Positions 17,125-25,483 of a stretch of 64,000 nt of DNA are shown here, piece by piece. The position numbers and the translations under genes were made by a program. Origin of the DNA: CAKRJP01 sp963589425 (GTDB lineage: Bacteria; Bacillota; Clostridia; Lachnospirales; Lachnospiraceae); contig CAVAKZ010000001.1 of NCBI GenBank assembly GCA_963589425.1, forward strand, positions 69,462-133,461, read 5' to 3'. Within the stretch, counting starts at the first letter, position 1; each line of letters opens with the position of its first letter. The notes beneath the pieces are model-generated. The model did no database searches, was not told the DNA's origin, and was given only the letters and a program-made list of their open reading frames with translations.

Positions 17125-19596
17125 CTATGCGCCTCCTTCCATAAGCATCTGGTAAACTTCCTGGATCAAGGATTCCATATTGGAAGTCTTTACCGATGCA
17201 TAACTACTCTTTGGTATATAGTAACCCGTACAATTGAATATAGATTCTCCATCTAGGCTTGATATATAAAGGGTTTCCATCAAACCGGCTGCCTTTTGCA
17301 TACTGCCTACAGCCTTCTCCGTATAAGTATACTCTAATTTATCTTTTGTGAATCTGTAATAATTATACGATTGACGCAAGGTTACGGTATAATGTGCGCT
17401 ATCAAAAATATAGCGATATCCCAAAACCTTTGAGATTGCTCTAAGAGAAATGTATTCATCTGACGCTTTACTGTACTGTTTGTAAATATAACTGTTGCCT
17501 GCAGAATTCATCTTATCTGCAATGGAAACTGCCAAGGCTCTTGCATCAGAATTGTCTGCATCCTCTGCATACATAGACAAGGCAATCAATGCCGCTGCCA
17601 TATCCCTGTCTGAAACTTCGGAAGTTCCGTTTCCTAGAATGGATCCAAAATAATCTGCCAGGAGATTCTTTAATTCATCAGTGGTAAGATCTTCTCCCGA
17701 ACTGCTTCCATCTCCCACTTCCTGTTCCACTTCGCTGACTGCCTGGCTTAACTGGTCTTTTAAATCATCATCGATGGAAGTAGCCCCATCTAAAGCATCT
17801 TTAATATCCGAAAGACCTACCGCGGCTGCAGAAGGATCATAGCTGCTTAAAGCCTGAAAAGCCGCCATCTGGTTCTCTGTACCGGAAGTATCAGAGCCAT
17901 CCCGGATACCGGAAGTAATGGCAGATGCCAATGTATTTAACATCTTAGCTGCACTTCCATCGGAAAGACCTGCCGCAGCCTTGGCCTTATCTGATTCGGA
18001 ACTACTATCTGAGTTTAACACATCTGTCAACTCTTTGGTAAGGTCATCCAGATCTTGCTGCTTGGCTTCGATTTCTGTCTCTAACTTCTTGGCGCTGGCA
18101 AGGTCATTTTTATCTAGAGCATTCCGCCTCTCTGTCTCCAGATCCTCAATTTCGCTATTCAAATTATCAAGATCTGAGGAATCTCCAGACTCAGCTACTA
18201 AGTTTGCCAGTTCTGTTCGCAGCCAGTTGAGATGCTCCTCTACAGTCTCTAACTGGTAAGACTGGGCTGCATCCTCCGGAACCAAGGCCTCTAAATCTGC
18301 CACCCCGTCGATACGGTCCATGCAGTCTTCCTGGGCTTTTTCATTGGACATCCTCTTCCAAGACTCAGAAAGCAGGGTCTGATAATCCTGTCTTGCAGAA
18401 TTTGATTCATTTTGCTGAGTAGTCAAATAACTGGTTCTTACAGATTCTGATGAACCGTTACTTACTGCCTTCTGGTAATCAGAAGATGCACCGGCAGATA
18501 ATTTACTCTCCCATTCACTAAAGGCATCATCTACCAAGCCGCTATTTAAAGTTTCAAGCTCACTGCTGGAATTAGCAATGGTGCTCTGCATAATATTTTC
18601 AAGATTTACTAAATTTTCTGTGGCAGTGTCTGCCCCGTCTAAGTCTCCACTGTTGGCACAGGTGATCATGTCATTGCTGTAATTATAGACCGCCTTGGTA
18701 AGTACTGTAGTTCCCTCTGACAATTCTTTTGCAGTATATGATGTGATGCTGCTCTCCACATTAGACTGGGACTCTGCAATGGCCTGGACCAGTTCAGAAT
18801 CTGACTGAACAGTAGCATCATTTTGCAGTGCTATCAGCTGCTTTTCTATGGTATTCAATACCTCCAACCTTCTGGTGGCATCTACCGAAGCAGCTACCGT
18901 ATCTACTTCTGTGGTCCAGGAGGATGGTTTATCTCTGGTGATCAAGCCGTTTTTATAGGTCTCCAGGGCACTTAACTTACTATCACTATCATTGGTTATG
19001 GAGTTTTTCACATTAATGCCAAAGAAATTAGCGATAGTACTAATATTAGTATCATCCTCATCGGATTTATCATCTTTGGCTCCCATAGCCTGATACCTGA
19101 GTTTCAAAGGCTCTAACTCTTCTAAATTCTCCAGGTCATAGGGATCATTAATATCATAGGCTCCCACTGTCTTACCAGTACGAAGGTCTGTGATTGTTCC
19201 TGAAGAATCTACCTTATGGGTGAAATTCAGAGCCTCAATCTCCGAAGCATCAACCGGCGTCCCCCCGGAGGTAATATCTGCAATGGAAGTGGCATCAGTA
19301 ATTTCATACCACTGTCCATCCGCCAGCTCCGACTTGTAATACATTACATTCTGATCAAACTCATTGGCGGAAGCCTGGGCAAGCTCATAAATCTCATCAG
19401 TAAGTCCATCAATATGAATGAGATAAGAACCTATCACCAGGGTGGAATTCTCAATTTCACTATCGGAAACATGGACTGATTTCACGCCATTGTCTCTGTT
19501 ACTGATAACAGCTTCTGCAATAAGATCCATGTTTTGGAAAACTATCGTTCCTCCTAAGGTCATGGCTAGCAGAGCTATTACGACTTTCTTTTTCAT
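17125..19596 (-). CDS. Secreted coiled-coil protein with copper-amine-oxidase-like stalk domain
   Basis: An 823-residue protein with a Sec signal peptide (basic 'MKKKVVIALLAMTLGG' and a cleavage region near residue 28). Residues about 170-660 are Asp/Ser/Glu-rich helical sequence with coiled-coil heptads (for example 'EIEDLETERRNALDKNDLA'). Near the C-terminus 'YISLRAISKVLGYRYIFD' followed by 'YTVTLRQ' is the copper-amine-oxidase N-terminal-like stalk motif, common in Gram-positive wall-associated proteins. It ends 4 bases before the DUF4255 gene. No membrane anchor is visible. Possibly a wall or extracellular scaffold or conduit for the injector; that is inference from position. Confidence 0.75.
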   Translation of the reverse strand: MKKKVVIALLAMTLGGTIVFQNMDLIAEAVISNRDNGVKSVHVSDSEIENSTLVIGSYLIHIDGLTDEIYELAQASANEFDQNVMYYKSELADGQWYEITDATSIADITSGGTPVDASEIEALNFTHKVDSSGTITDLRTGKTVGAYDINDPYDLENLEELEPLKLRYQAMGAKDDKSDEDDTNISTIANFFGINVKNSITNDSDSKLSALETYKNGLITRDKPSSWTTEVDTVAASVDATRRLEVLNTIEKQLIALQNDATVQSDSELVQAIAESQSNVESSITSYTAKELSEGTTVLTKAVYNYSNDMITCANSGDLDGADTATENLVNLENIMQSTIANSSSELETLNSGLVDDAFSEWESKLSAGASSDYQKAVSNGSSESVRTSYLTTQQNESNSARQDYQTLLSESWKRMSNEKAQEDCMDRIDGVADLEALVPEDAAQSYQLETVEEHLNWLRTELANLVAESGDSSDLDNLNSEIEDLETERRNALDKNDLASAKKLETEIEAKQQDLDDLTKELTDVLNSDSSSESDKAKAAAGLSDGSAAKMLNTLASAITSGIRDGSDTSGTENQMAAFQALSSYDPSAAAVGLSDIKDALDGATSIDDDLKDQLSQAVSEVEQEVGDGSSSGEDLTTDELKNLLADYFGSILGNGTSEVSDRDMAAALIALSMYAEDADNSDARALAVSIADKMNSAGNSYIYKQYSKASDEYISLRAISKVLGYRYIFDSAHYTVTLRQSYNYYRFTKDKLEYTYTEKAVGSMQKAAGLMETLYISSLDGESIFNCTGYYIPKSSYASVKTSNMESLIQEVYQMLMEGGA

Positions 19597-19614
19597 AGAA
19601 TCCCTCCTTTCTTA

Positions 19615-21657
19615 TTAGTCCTCATCTTCAGTTAGCTTGTAAATCATCTGATCGCTGCTATCAAAACTTCCGTCATAGAGATGTTCTCCGTCGGAATCAT
19701 AGAAGCTTACCACCAGGTCTTCCAAACTATTATCTGCCGCTGATAAGTATTTGAAACTCTTATCAATTGCAATCTTCTTATCGCTTACTAAAGCCTGTCC
19801 ATCACTGGTCTTTACTGTATAAGATGCAATTTCTCCTTCTTCCTTCGGGCTGATTCTTAATTCAACTGTTCCGGAAGAATTCTTAGTCATGGTGTACGAA
19901 GCAACGGATTCCTTGCTATTACGCTTCTTAATGGTGTAATCGGTAATTGAAAGCTTGCCGGAATATACTGTAGGGTCAATCTCGCAATCATCCACAAAAT
20001 CGTCTCCGGAATAAAGTCTTATCACAACCTTTCCTGATTCCTGAGTATCAAAAGTCAGGTGCCTGATGGTTCCATCTAGGGAGGTTCGCTCTCCCACTTG
20101 CACATTGTCGATCCAAAGTTCAAAGGAATCCACATCTGTGTCTAAATCCTCGGTTTTGGTAAGTCCTACTTCAAAAATAGTTCCCGAAACCAGGGACCGA
20201 ATATAATAGTAAATACCGTCGCCGTCATCCTCCACCACGTAGCTGTTTCCTCCGGAGGAGGTGGATAAGTCAACGCCATCTCCTGTCATATATTCAGAAA
20301 CCTTTCCACATGTCAATCGATCATAACTGTATAGGATTCCTGCATAATCTGCCTGAGCCTGCAGATAATCTACTTGCAGTTCCTCATATTCTTCTTGAAC
20401 CTCAGCGTATTCTTCATAGGTCATTTTGTTGCTGGCATTTAAATAAGAATCTTTTGTCAGCTCCTTCTTTTTATCCTTAATACTCTGCTTTGCCGTCTCG
20501 CAGGCATTCTTAGCAGAAATATAATTTTCAAAACTATCTTTTACCGATTGGGTAATCTCATTCTTTGTAGCTGTCTCCTCTGCCAGTGCGCTCTGATATT
20601 CCAAGGCAGATTCATAGAGGGCGTAAGGTTCATCCTCCACATAGCGAACACCATCGATTTCTCCCTTGATCCACTCTTTCGGAATAGATATAAAAAGAAT
20701 ATTAAAGCTTCCTGTCCAAGGCTGGTCCACTGCATTTAACAGTTCATTGTAACGTTGCTTAAAGGCGGAAGAATCAATGGTCTCCCCGTTCTTTGCCTGA
20801 TTAATATAAGTATCAATCATAGACATCTTAGAAGCTCCATACTGGTTTTTCATCAGGTCATAATTAGTATTTAACTCTAGCAGGGCATTTGCGGAAGTCT
20901 GCTGGGCCTGATAATAAGTATCGCTGCGATCTAAGGTAGTCTCAATAAGTGTATCTAGATCTTCCCGCTCCATGTCTGCGTCCACAAAAGGTGATGACAA
21001 GGTATATCCACTACTTAAACCCAAACCCGTCTGGGTCCCCAGCTTGTCTAAAGCGGCCTCCAGGCTTCTCTCATCAGAGGCAATGGTGGTTTCTAAAGTA
21101 CTAATCTTAGATTTCATGGAGTCAATATCTGACTGGCTTGCCTCCCCCAACAAAAGCTTTGCCTTGTTTTTCTTCAAGGTCTTATTTGCTGTGGCAAGCC
21201 GCTTCTCATTATAGGATATCTTTTCCTGAAGCCTGTAGGCTTCCACAAATTGAAGCTCCGCAGTCTCATAGATCCCGTATACAGAATCATTCAACTGATG
21301 TTCCTGCTGATCGATCTCTGACTGCAGTTCCAAAGGCTCATAGTTGTAAGAAGACTCATCCGTCAAGTTAGGACTCTCCGGAAGTTTGAAATTCAAAAGA
21401 GCAGACCATCTGAAAGATCTTTGGTTCTTTTCCTTCAACTTCAGCTTCTTTACCGACTGGGTATACTTCACCTTAGCCAAAGCCAATTTATTTTGAATTT
21501 TGGTATAATCATCACTGACTGTCAATGCCGCAGACTTTACCGTACTTATGGTCAGCTTTTTGTCTGCCGCATATACTTTTTCTCCCCTTATCCATCCAGG
21601 GGCAATTGTCACACTTAAAGCGACAATCAGCAACAAGGAAACGATTCGTTTCTTCAA
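19615..21657 (-). CDS. Secreted TolC-like helical protein
   Basis: A 680-residue protein with a signal peptide (about residues 1-31, ending near 'KVYAAD'). Residues about 35-460 are long amphipathic helices in two repeats ('LKLTIST..SAALTVSDDY', 'ALEYQSALAEETATKNEI', 'QVDYLQAQADYAGILYSY'), the layout of TolC/outer-membrane-efflux family proteins that some Clostridia encode despite lacking an outer membrane. Residues about 480-680 are a beta-rich extension. The start is TTG at 21657 with GGAGG 8 bases upstream and no better ATG. It lies between the MORN protein and the coiled-coil secreted protein. A tunnel-like or peptidoglycan-spanning role for the injector is speculative. Confidence 0.65.
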   Translation of the reverse strand: MKKRIVSLLLIVALSVTIAPGWIRGEKVYAADKKLTISTVKSAALTVSDDYTKIQNKLALAKVKYTQSVKKLKLKEKNQRSFRWSALLNFKLPESPNLTDESSYNYEPLELQSEIDQQEHQLNDSVYGIYETAELQFVEAYRLQEKISYNEKRLATANKTLKKNKAKLLLGEASQSDIDSMKSKISTLETTIASDERSLEAALDKLGTQTGLGLSSGYTLSSPFVDADMEREDLDTLIETTLDRSDTYYQAQQTSANALLELNTNYDLMKNQYGASKMSMIDTYINQAKNGETIDSSAFKQRYNELLNAVDQPWTGSFNILFISIPKEWIKGEIDGVRYVEDEPYALYESALEYQSALAEETATKNEITQSVKDSFENYISAKNACETAKQSIKDKKKELTKDSYLNASNKMTYEEYAEVQEEYEELQVDYLQAQADYAGILYSYDRLTCGKVSEYMTGDGVDLSTSSGGNSYVVEDDGDGIYYYIRSLVSGTIFEVGLTKTEDLDTDVDSFELWIDNVQVGERTSLDGTIRHLTFDTQESGKVVIRLYSGDDFVDDCEIDPTVYSGKLSITDYTIKKRNSKESVASYTMTKNSSGTVELRISPKEEGEIASYTVKTSDGQALVSDKKIAIDKSFKYLSAADNSLEDLVVSFYDSDGEHLYDGSFDSSDQMIYKLTEDED

Positions 21658-21677
21658 TAGATTATCCTCCCCGGTGT

Positions 21678-22904
21678 TTACTCAATCTCATACATAAAGA
21701 AACTTCCTGTTCTTTCAATTGAGTAAAATGTATAAGTTAACTCCCCAATCTTATAAGTATGCAGATAAAGGGTCTTATCTGCGTCATAACCATTTACAAG
21801 ACTTACTTCATCAAATACAGACTCTAAATCAATGCCTGTATCAATTTTAATCTCTTTTCCCTGATTCTGAAGCCAGTTGATTCCCACTGCCTCCAAAAAT
21901 GTCAAATAACTATTTCCCTGATATTCCGGTTCGCCAAGAGTCTCCTCCAAGCCTTCCAGGCTGTCTATGGTCTTGTTTCCATATACAAAACTAGATTCTC
22001 CCACAAGAAGAATATCGGATTTTACTGTATCCTCAATGCTATCTGAGCTATCCTTGGAATAATAGATCGCACTGATATCTGACAGCACTACTGCATTTCC
22101 GGATTCTGCAACACTTCCTACTGAATCAGACTCTTCCTCATCTGTAGTATCCTCCCCGCTTCCTGCATCAGCTGCATTTTCTGTGGCATCGCCGTTTTGG
22201 AAAATATACTGATCTCCGGTATAAATCTCAGAAATTTCTTCCGCTGTCTTATCAAGAAGCTGCGTGTAAACAATTTTATCTAGGTGAAATTCACCGGAAA
22301 ACACCTTATTATCAGAAGTTCCATAGAGTTCTCCCTGGCCTTCCTTCACTCCCTCAGAAAATTCTCCCTTGTAAAGCTTTGCACCGCTTTCCCGATACTG
22401 AGTTCCCTCTCCGTTGTATAGATTCTTCTTAAATTCTCCGTCGTAGATCAGAACTCCCTCTGAGTTATAAAGTTTTCCTTCACCATTTACATAGCCATCA
22501 CTGACGTGACCCTCATAAGCCACATATCCACTTTTTGCTTTAATCTTCACCTGTCCCTTGACAAAACGAAGGGGAATGGAAGAATAGTCATAAACCTTCA
22601 CCGTGCTAGCCTGCTCAGACTCGCTCTTAAAGGGACTGATCCTCACCAGGTAAACAATGCAGGCCACACCAGCCACAATCAAAACCAGATTTGCAAGTCT
22701 CCGGCTGATCATCCATCGAAAAACTGTATAATAATCTTTTTTGTGCTTTGGCTTGACATCCAAAAGCTTTGTAAACAGCTCTCTGGCACGGATAACCACC
22801 ATCTGAAATAGATAGGTGGGGGATGACAGCCTTCTTAAAACTGTCACAAATCGATTCAGCCTAAGTCTAATGGCTTGGACTATGACATTCCAAAACTGAT
22901 TCAT
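21678..22904 (-). CDS. Membrane protein with MORN repeats
   Basis: A 408-residue protein. One membrane helix lies at about residues 70-88 ('LANLVLIVAGVACIVYLV'), preceded by a basic cytoplasmic segment. About four MORN repeats follow ('YEGHVSDGYVNGEGKLYN', 'YDGEFKKNLYNGEGTQYR', 'YKGEFSEGVKEGQGELYG', 'FSGEFHLDKI'), so the repeats face outwards. The rest is an acidic linker and a C-terminal globular part ending 'YTFYSIERTGSFFMYEIE'. MORN repeats often act as scaffolds or lipid/protein-binding ladders. The gene starts 14 bases after the degenerate cyclase gene and overlaps the start region of the TolC-like gene. Confidence 0.75.
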   Translation of the reverse strand: MNQFWNVIVQAIRLRLNRFVTVLRRLSSPTYLFQMVVIRARELFTKLLDVKPKHKKDYYTVFRWMISRRLANLVLIVAGVACIVYLVRISPFKSESEQASTVKVYDYSSIPLRFVKGQVKIKAKSGYVAYEGHVSDGYVNGEGKLYNSEGVLIYDGEFKKNLYNGEGTQYRESGAKLYKGEFSEGVKEGQGELYGTSDNKVFSGEFHLDKIVYTQLLDKTAEEISEIYTGDQYIFQNGDATENAADAGSGEDTTDEEESDSVGSVAESGNAVVLSDISAIYYSKDSSDSIEDTVKSDILLVGESSFVYGNKTIDSLEGLEETLGEPEYQGNSYLTFLEAVGINWLQNQGKEIKIDTGIDLESVFDEVSLVNGYDADKTLYLHTYKIGELTYTFYSIERTGSFFMYEIE

Positions 22905-22918
22905 ATATCACTCGCTCC

Positions 22919-24613
22919 TTATTTTTGCGAAAATATTGCAAAGGACTGTTGATTTACGTCCTGGTTATTCAAACAATTCTCACAGATAAACAAGTACCAC
23001 TTTGCCACTTCGTCAGTTGGGCAGCTTTTTAAGATCTCTGAAAATGTATTTCTTGCCAGATAAAAATCGCTCTGATAGAAAAGTCCCAAGGCCTTTTTAA
23101 ACTTCGGCATCAATTCAACTCTTCTCTTGCGCTCTGAAACAGAGTAAGCATCCAGCACTTCATAGAGCTTAAAGGTATACTCAGCACTTTCGATATAACC
23201 AATATATCTGGTAGCTACGTCATCTCCAACCACTTCATGAACATAGTCTGTAACCACCATTCGAACTCCCATGTTCCTTAGATCGTTTATATAGCGATCC
23301 AAGACCTTCATCTCGTTAGAATGCACATAAGTAAAGGCCTGTTCTTCATCCCCGGCCACACCGTAAACAAAGCTGGTTCGATGAAGGAGGACAAATGCAT
23401 CTCCTGCCACATCATCCATGGATTCCTTCATGACTAATCTGGTACCGAATTCTAAGGCTCTCTTAGTCTCCTTATTAAACATAAGCTTTACCGTACTAAG
23501 ATCACTGCTGCCGGCAATAATAATGCCATCCTGCTCCTTTCGCACCTCTCCCAGATTGGAATAATTTTCCACCATCTGTCTTAGGTACTCCTTCTCTGTC
23601 AGGTCCTCATCTTCGGAGAAAGATACAAAAGCCAAGGTGGCTTCTGTATTAACCCGGTCTAAGGGTCCTACTTCCATAATGGTTTCCCGATGTAAAATCT
23701 TCTCAATCTGCTTTGGTGCAAAGCGGTAATAGGCCTGAAGCATCTTATATTTAGAATAGTTCATCCAATCAATATTAGATGCGATCTGACGGATGGCACT
23801 CTGAAGAGTATGCATCTCGGTACTCTCTCTAAGAATTGGTTTGTAGTCCACCTTAAAGCTAGTCCAATCTTTCTTTCCCTCAGCCACCTGGGTTACCAGA
23901 CGAATATATTTCTTAATTTCTCTTTCTTGAAGCTTTACTACTACAGTAGCAAGAGCCATTCCCGCCGCCAAAAAGAAGACGCTTAAAACTGCATACTGAA
24001 GCTTCAAGCTTTCAAGACTATCCCTTAATGGCTTAGATGAAATTTTCACCAACATAGCATAGGAAGGAGAAACTCTTGTATTATCTGTAACTGCCAAAAG
24101 GAAATTATCATCTGAAAGCTTTGCAACAGCACAGCCTTGGTTGGTAACGGACTTAGCTATTAAGTTCTTCGCAACTTCCTTTGTACTGTCCCACAGGTTT
24201 TTATCCTGTCCATCCTCATAGCTTTCATAATAATTTCCTGTGTCATCGCTTTTCACCAGGTCCACCGCAAGATATCCATCCTCTTGATCTTCCACTGCAG
24301 GAAGTGCATCATTCACCACAGTAGAGGCCTCTTTTAAGGCTTCATCACTGTTAAAGGAATAAATCTCTTCGTTAGACTCCAGCTCCTCCATGTAGGAATA
24401 CACACTTCCCATGGCGAGAACATATTTTTCTTCAAATTGCTGCTCTGCATATTCTGCCGCCCGAAGGAAGCCATACAAGGAGGCTCCTCCAATAGTCAGC
24501 ACCAGAATAATGCCTATAGCCCCGATTCGTTGAGTAGCCTGAGCCCGCCCACGCAACATGGCAACCATTACAATCAGCAAAATTATCAGGCACATTAGAA
24601 TTATAAAGTTCAT
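22919..24613 (-). CDS. Membrane sensor with degenerate class III cyclase-homology domain
   Basis: A 564-residue protein. Two N-terminal helices (about 3-20 and 30-50), an extracytoplasmic sensor region (52-205) and a third helix (206-226) lead to a cytoplasmic part. 'YYRFAPKQIEKIL' at about 295 and the C-terminal 'KLYEVLDAYS' with a tail resembling '..FFY..F..A...F..IL...PTDEVAKWYL' are the conserved edges of adenylate/guanylate cyclases. But the metal-binding LFSDI motif is replaced by 'AFVSF' (about 328-332), so catalysis is unlikely. It could bind a nucleotide or serve as a protein interaction module. A Ser/Glu-rich sensor part may detect an envelope cue. Confidence 0.75.
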   Translation of the reverse strand: MNFIILMCLIILLIVMVAMLRGRAQATQRIGAIGIILVLTIGGASLYGFLRAAEYAEQQFEEKYVLAMGSVYSYMEELESNEEIYSFNSDEALKEASTVVNDALPAVEDQEDGYLAVDLVKSDDTGNYYESYEDGQDKNLWDSTKEVAKNLIAKSVTNQGCAVAKLSDDNFLLAVTDNTRVSPSYAMLVKISSKPLRDSLESLKLQYAVLSVFFLAAGMALATVVVKLQEREIKKYIRLVTQVAEGKKDWTSFKVDYKPILRESTEMHTLQSAIRQIASNIDWMNYSKYKMLQAYYRFAPKQIEKILHRETIMEVGPLDRVNTEATLAFVSFSEDEDLTEKEYLRQMVENYSNLGEVRKEQDGIIIAGSSDLSTVKLMFNKETKRALEFGTRLVMKESMDDVAGDAFVLLHRTSFVYGVAGDEEQAFTYVHSNEMKVLDRYINDLRNMGVRMVVTDYVHEVVGDDVATRYIGYIESAEYTFKLYEVLDAYSVSERKRRVELMPKFKKALGLFYQSDFYLARNTFSEILKSCPTDEVAKWYLFICENCLNNQDVNQQSFAIFSQK

Positions 24614-24640
24614 ATCTTCTTCCTCTATAAAATCATAAAA

Positions 24641-25483
24641 TCATGAAGTCATGGATTCCGTTCCAATTTGTTTAAAGTGATTAACAAAGATTCTAAGCAG
24701 CGGAATATCTCCAAAAAAGATTCTGGATATAATGCAAATTCCAGCAAATATCAAAAGAATCAGGCAGATAATCAGCACTAACCGAAACACTCTTCCCTGT
24801 TCATTGTCCCACCATATTTTAATTCTCTCCACGAGACTTTTGCGGGCACCAGCCACAGAAGTGGCCTTCAGATCCCTATATAAAACCTGAAGGCTGTCAT
24901 ATCCTTCTCTTGGAATCTTCTTGGTCAGAAGTTTGTAGGCAATGTTTTTCTTTGTATCCTTCTCTTTCAGAAACTCCCTGGCCAAGAAAGCACATTCTGC
25001 CGCACAATCCTTCTCTTTTATATTCTCATCTAAATTGATTAAATCCAGGCAATAGCCCAAAGCAATGTCATAATCCTTTAGAAGGTGGATCTGCTCCTGC
25101 TTTAATACCAAATAAAGCAAGGGATAAGGAAGGCCGGAAAGCAAACACTGCAGCACCAGATTCTGACAGATTCTGGTACACCGTTCCAAGGAAAACTGGG
25201 AGCTCATATAGAACACATCCAGCTTACGTTCCTTTACCTGCGGAAATACCATGCAGTACTGATTCTCATATTGAAAGAAATCCAGGCAGCTTTCATAGCC
25301 TCTGGGAGAGTCCTCCATAATCCGGATCAGCTTCTTTACAATCTGATGATTCTTCAGAACCCATAATGTATAAAACGTATTTCTATTTGTCTCGGCATCT
25401 CGGCAGATCAAAACATCATTGACTTCCCCTCGAAACACCGTCATGACAGGACGATAAGATAATCTATCTGATTGGTATATCAT
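24641..25483 (-). CDS. Pseudokinase-like membrane protein
   Basis: A 280-residue protein with one membrane helix near the C-terminus (about 232-252, 'LVLIICLILLIFAGICI'). The first 220 residues recall a small protein-kinase fold: 'DVLICRDAETNRNTFYTL' resembles N-lobe strands, 'FFQYENQYCMVFPQV' the hinge and 'QEQIHLLKDYDIALGY' a 'gniKltDFG' region, but the usual VAIK lysine, HRD and DFG residues are not intact. It therefore looks like a pseudokinase of the EssB type rather than an active kinase. The start overlaps the stop of the previous gene (ATGA). Kinase likeness is inferred from short segments and needs a profile search; without it, an unknown membrane protein. Confidence 0.45.
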   Translation of the reverse strand: MIYQSDRLSYRPVMTVFRGEVNDVLICRDAETNRNTFYTLWVLKNHQIVKKLIRIMEDSPRGYESCLDFFQYENQYCMVFPQVKERKLDVFYMSSQFSLERCTRICQNLVLQCLLSGLPYPLLYLVLKQEQIHLLKDYDIALGYCLDLINLDENIKEKDCAAECAFLAREFLKEKDTKKNIAYKLLTKKIPREGYDSLQVLYRDLKATSVAGARKSLVERIKIWWDNEQGRVFRLVLIICLILLIFAGICIISRIFFGDIPLLRIFVNHFKQIGTESMTS

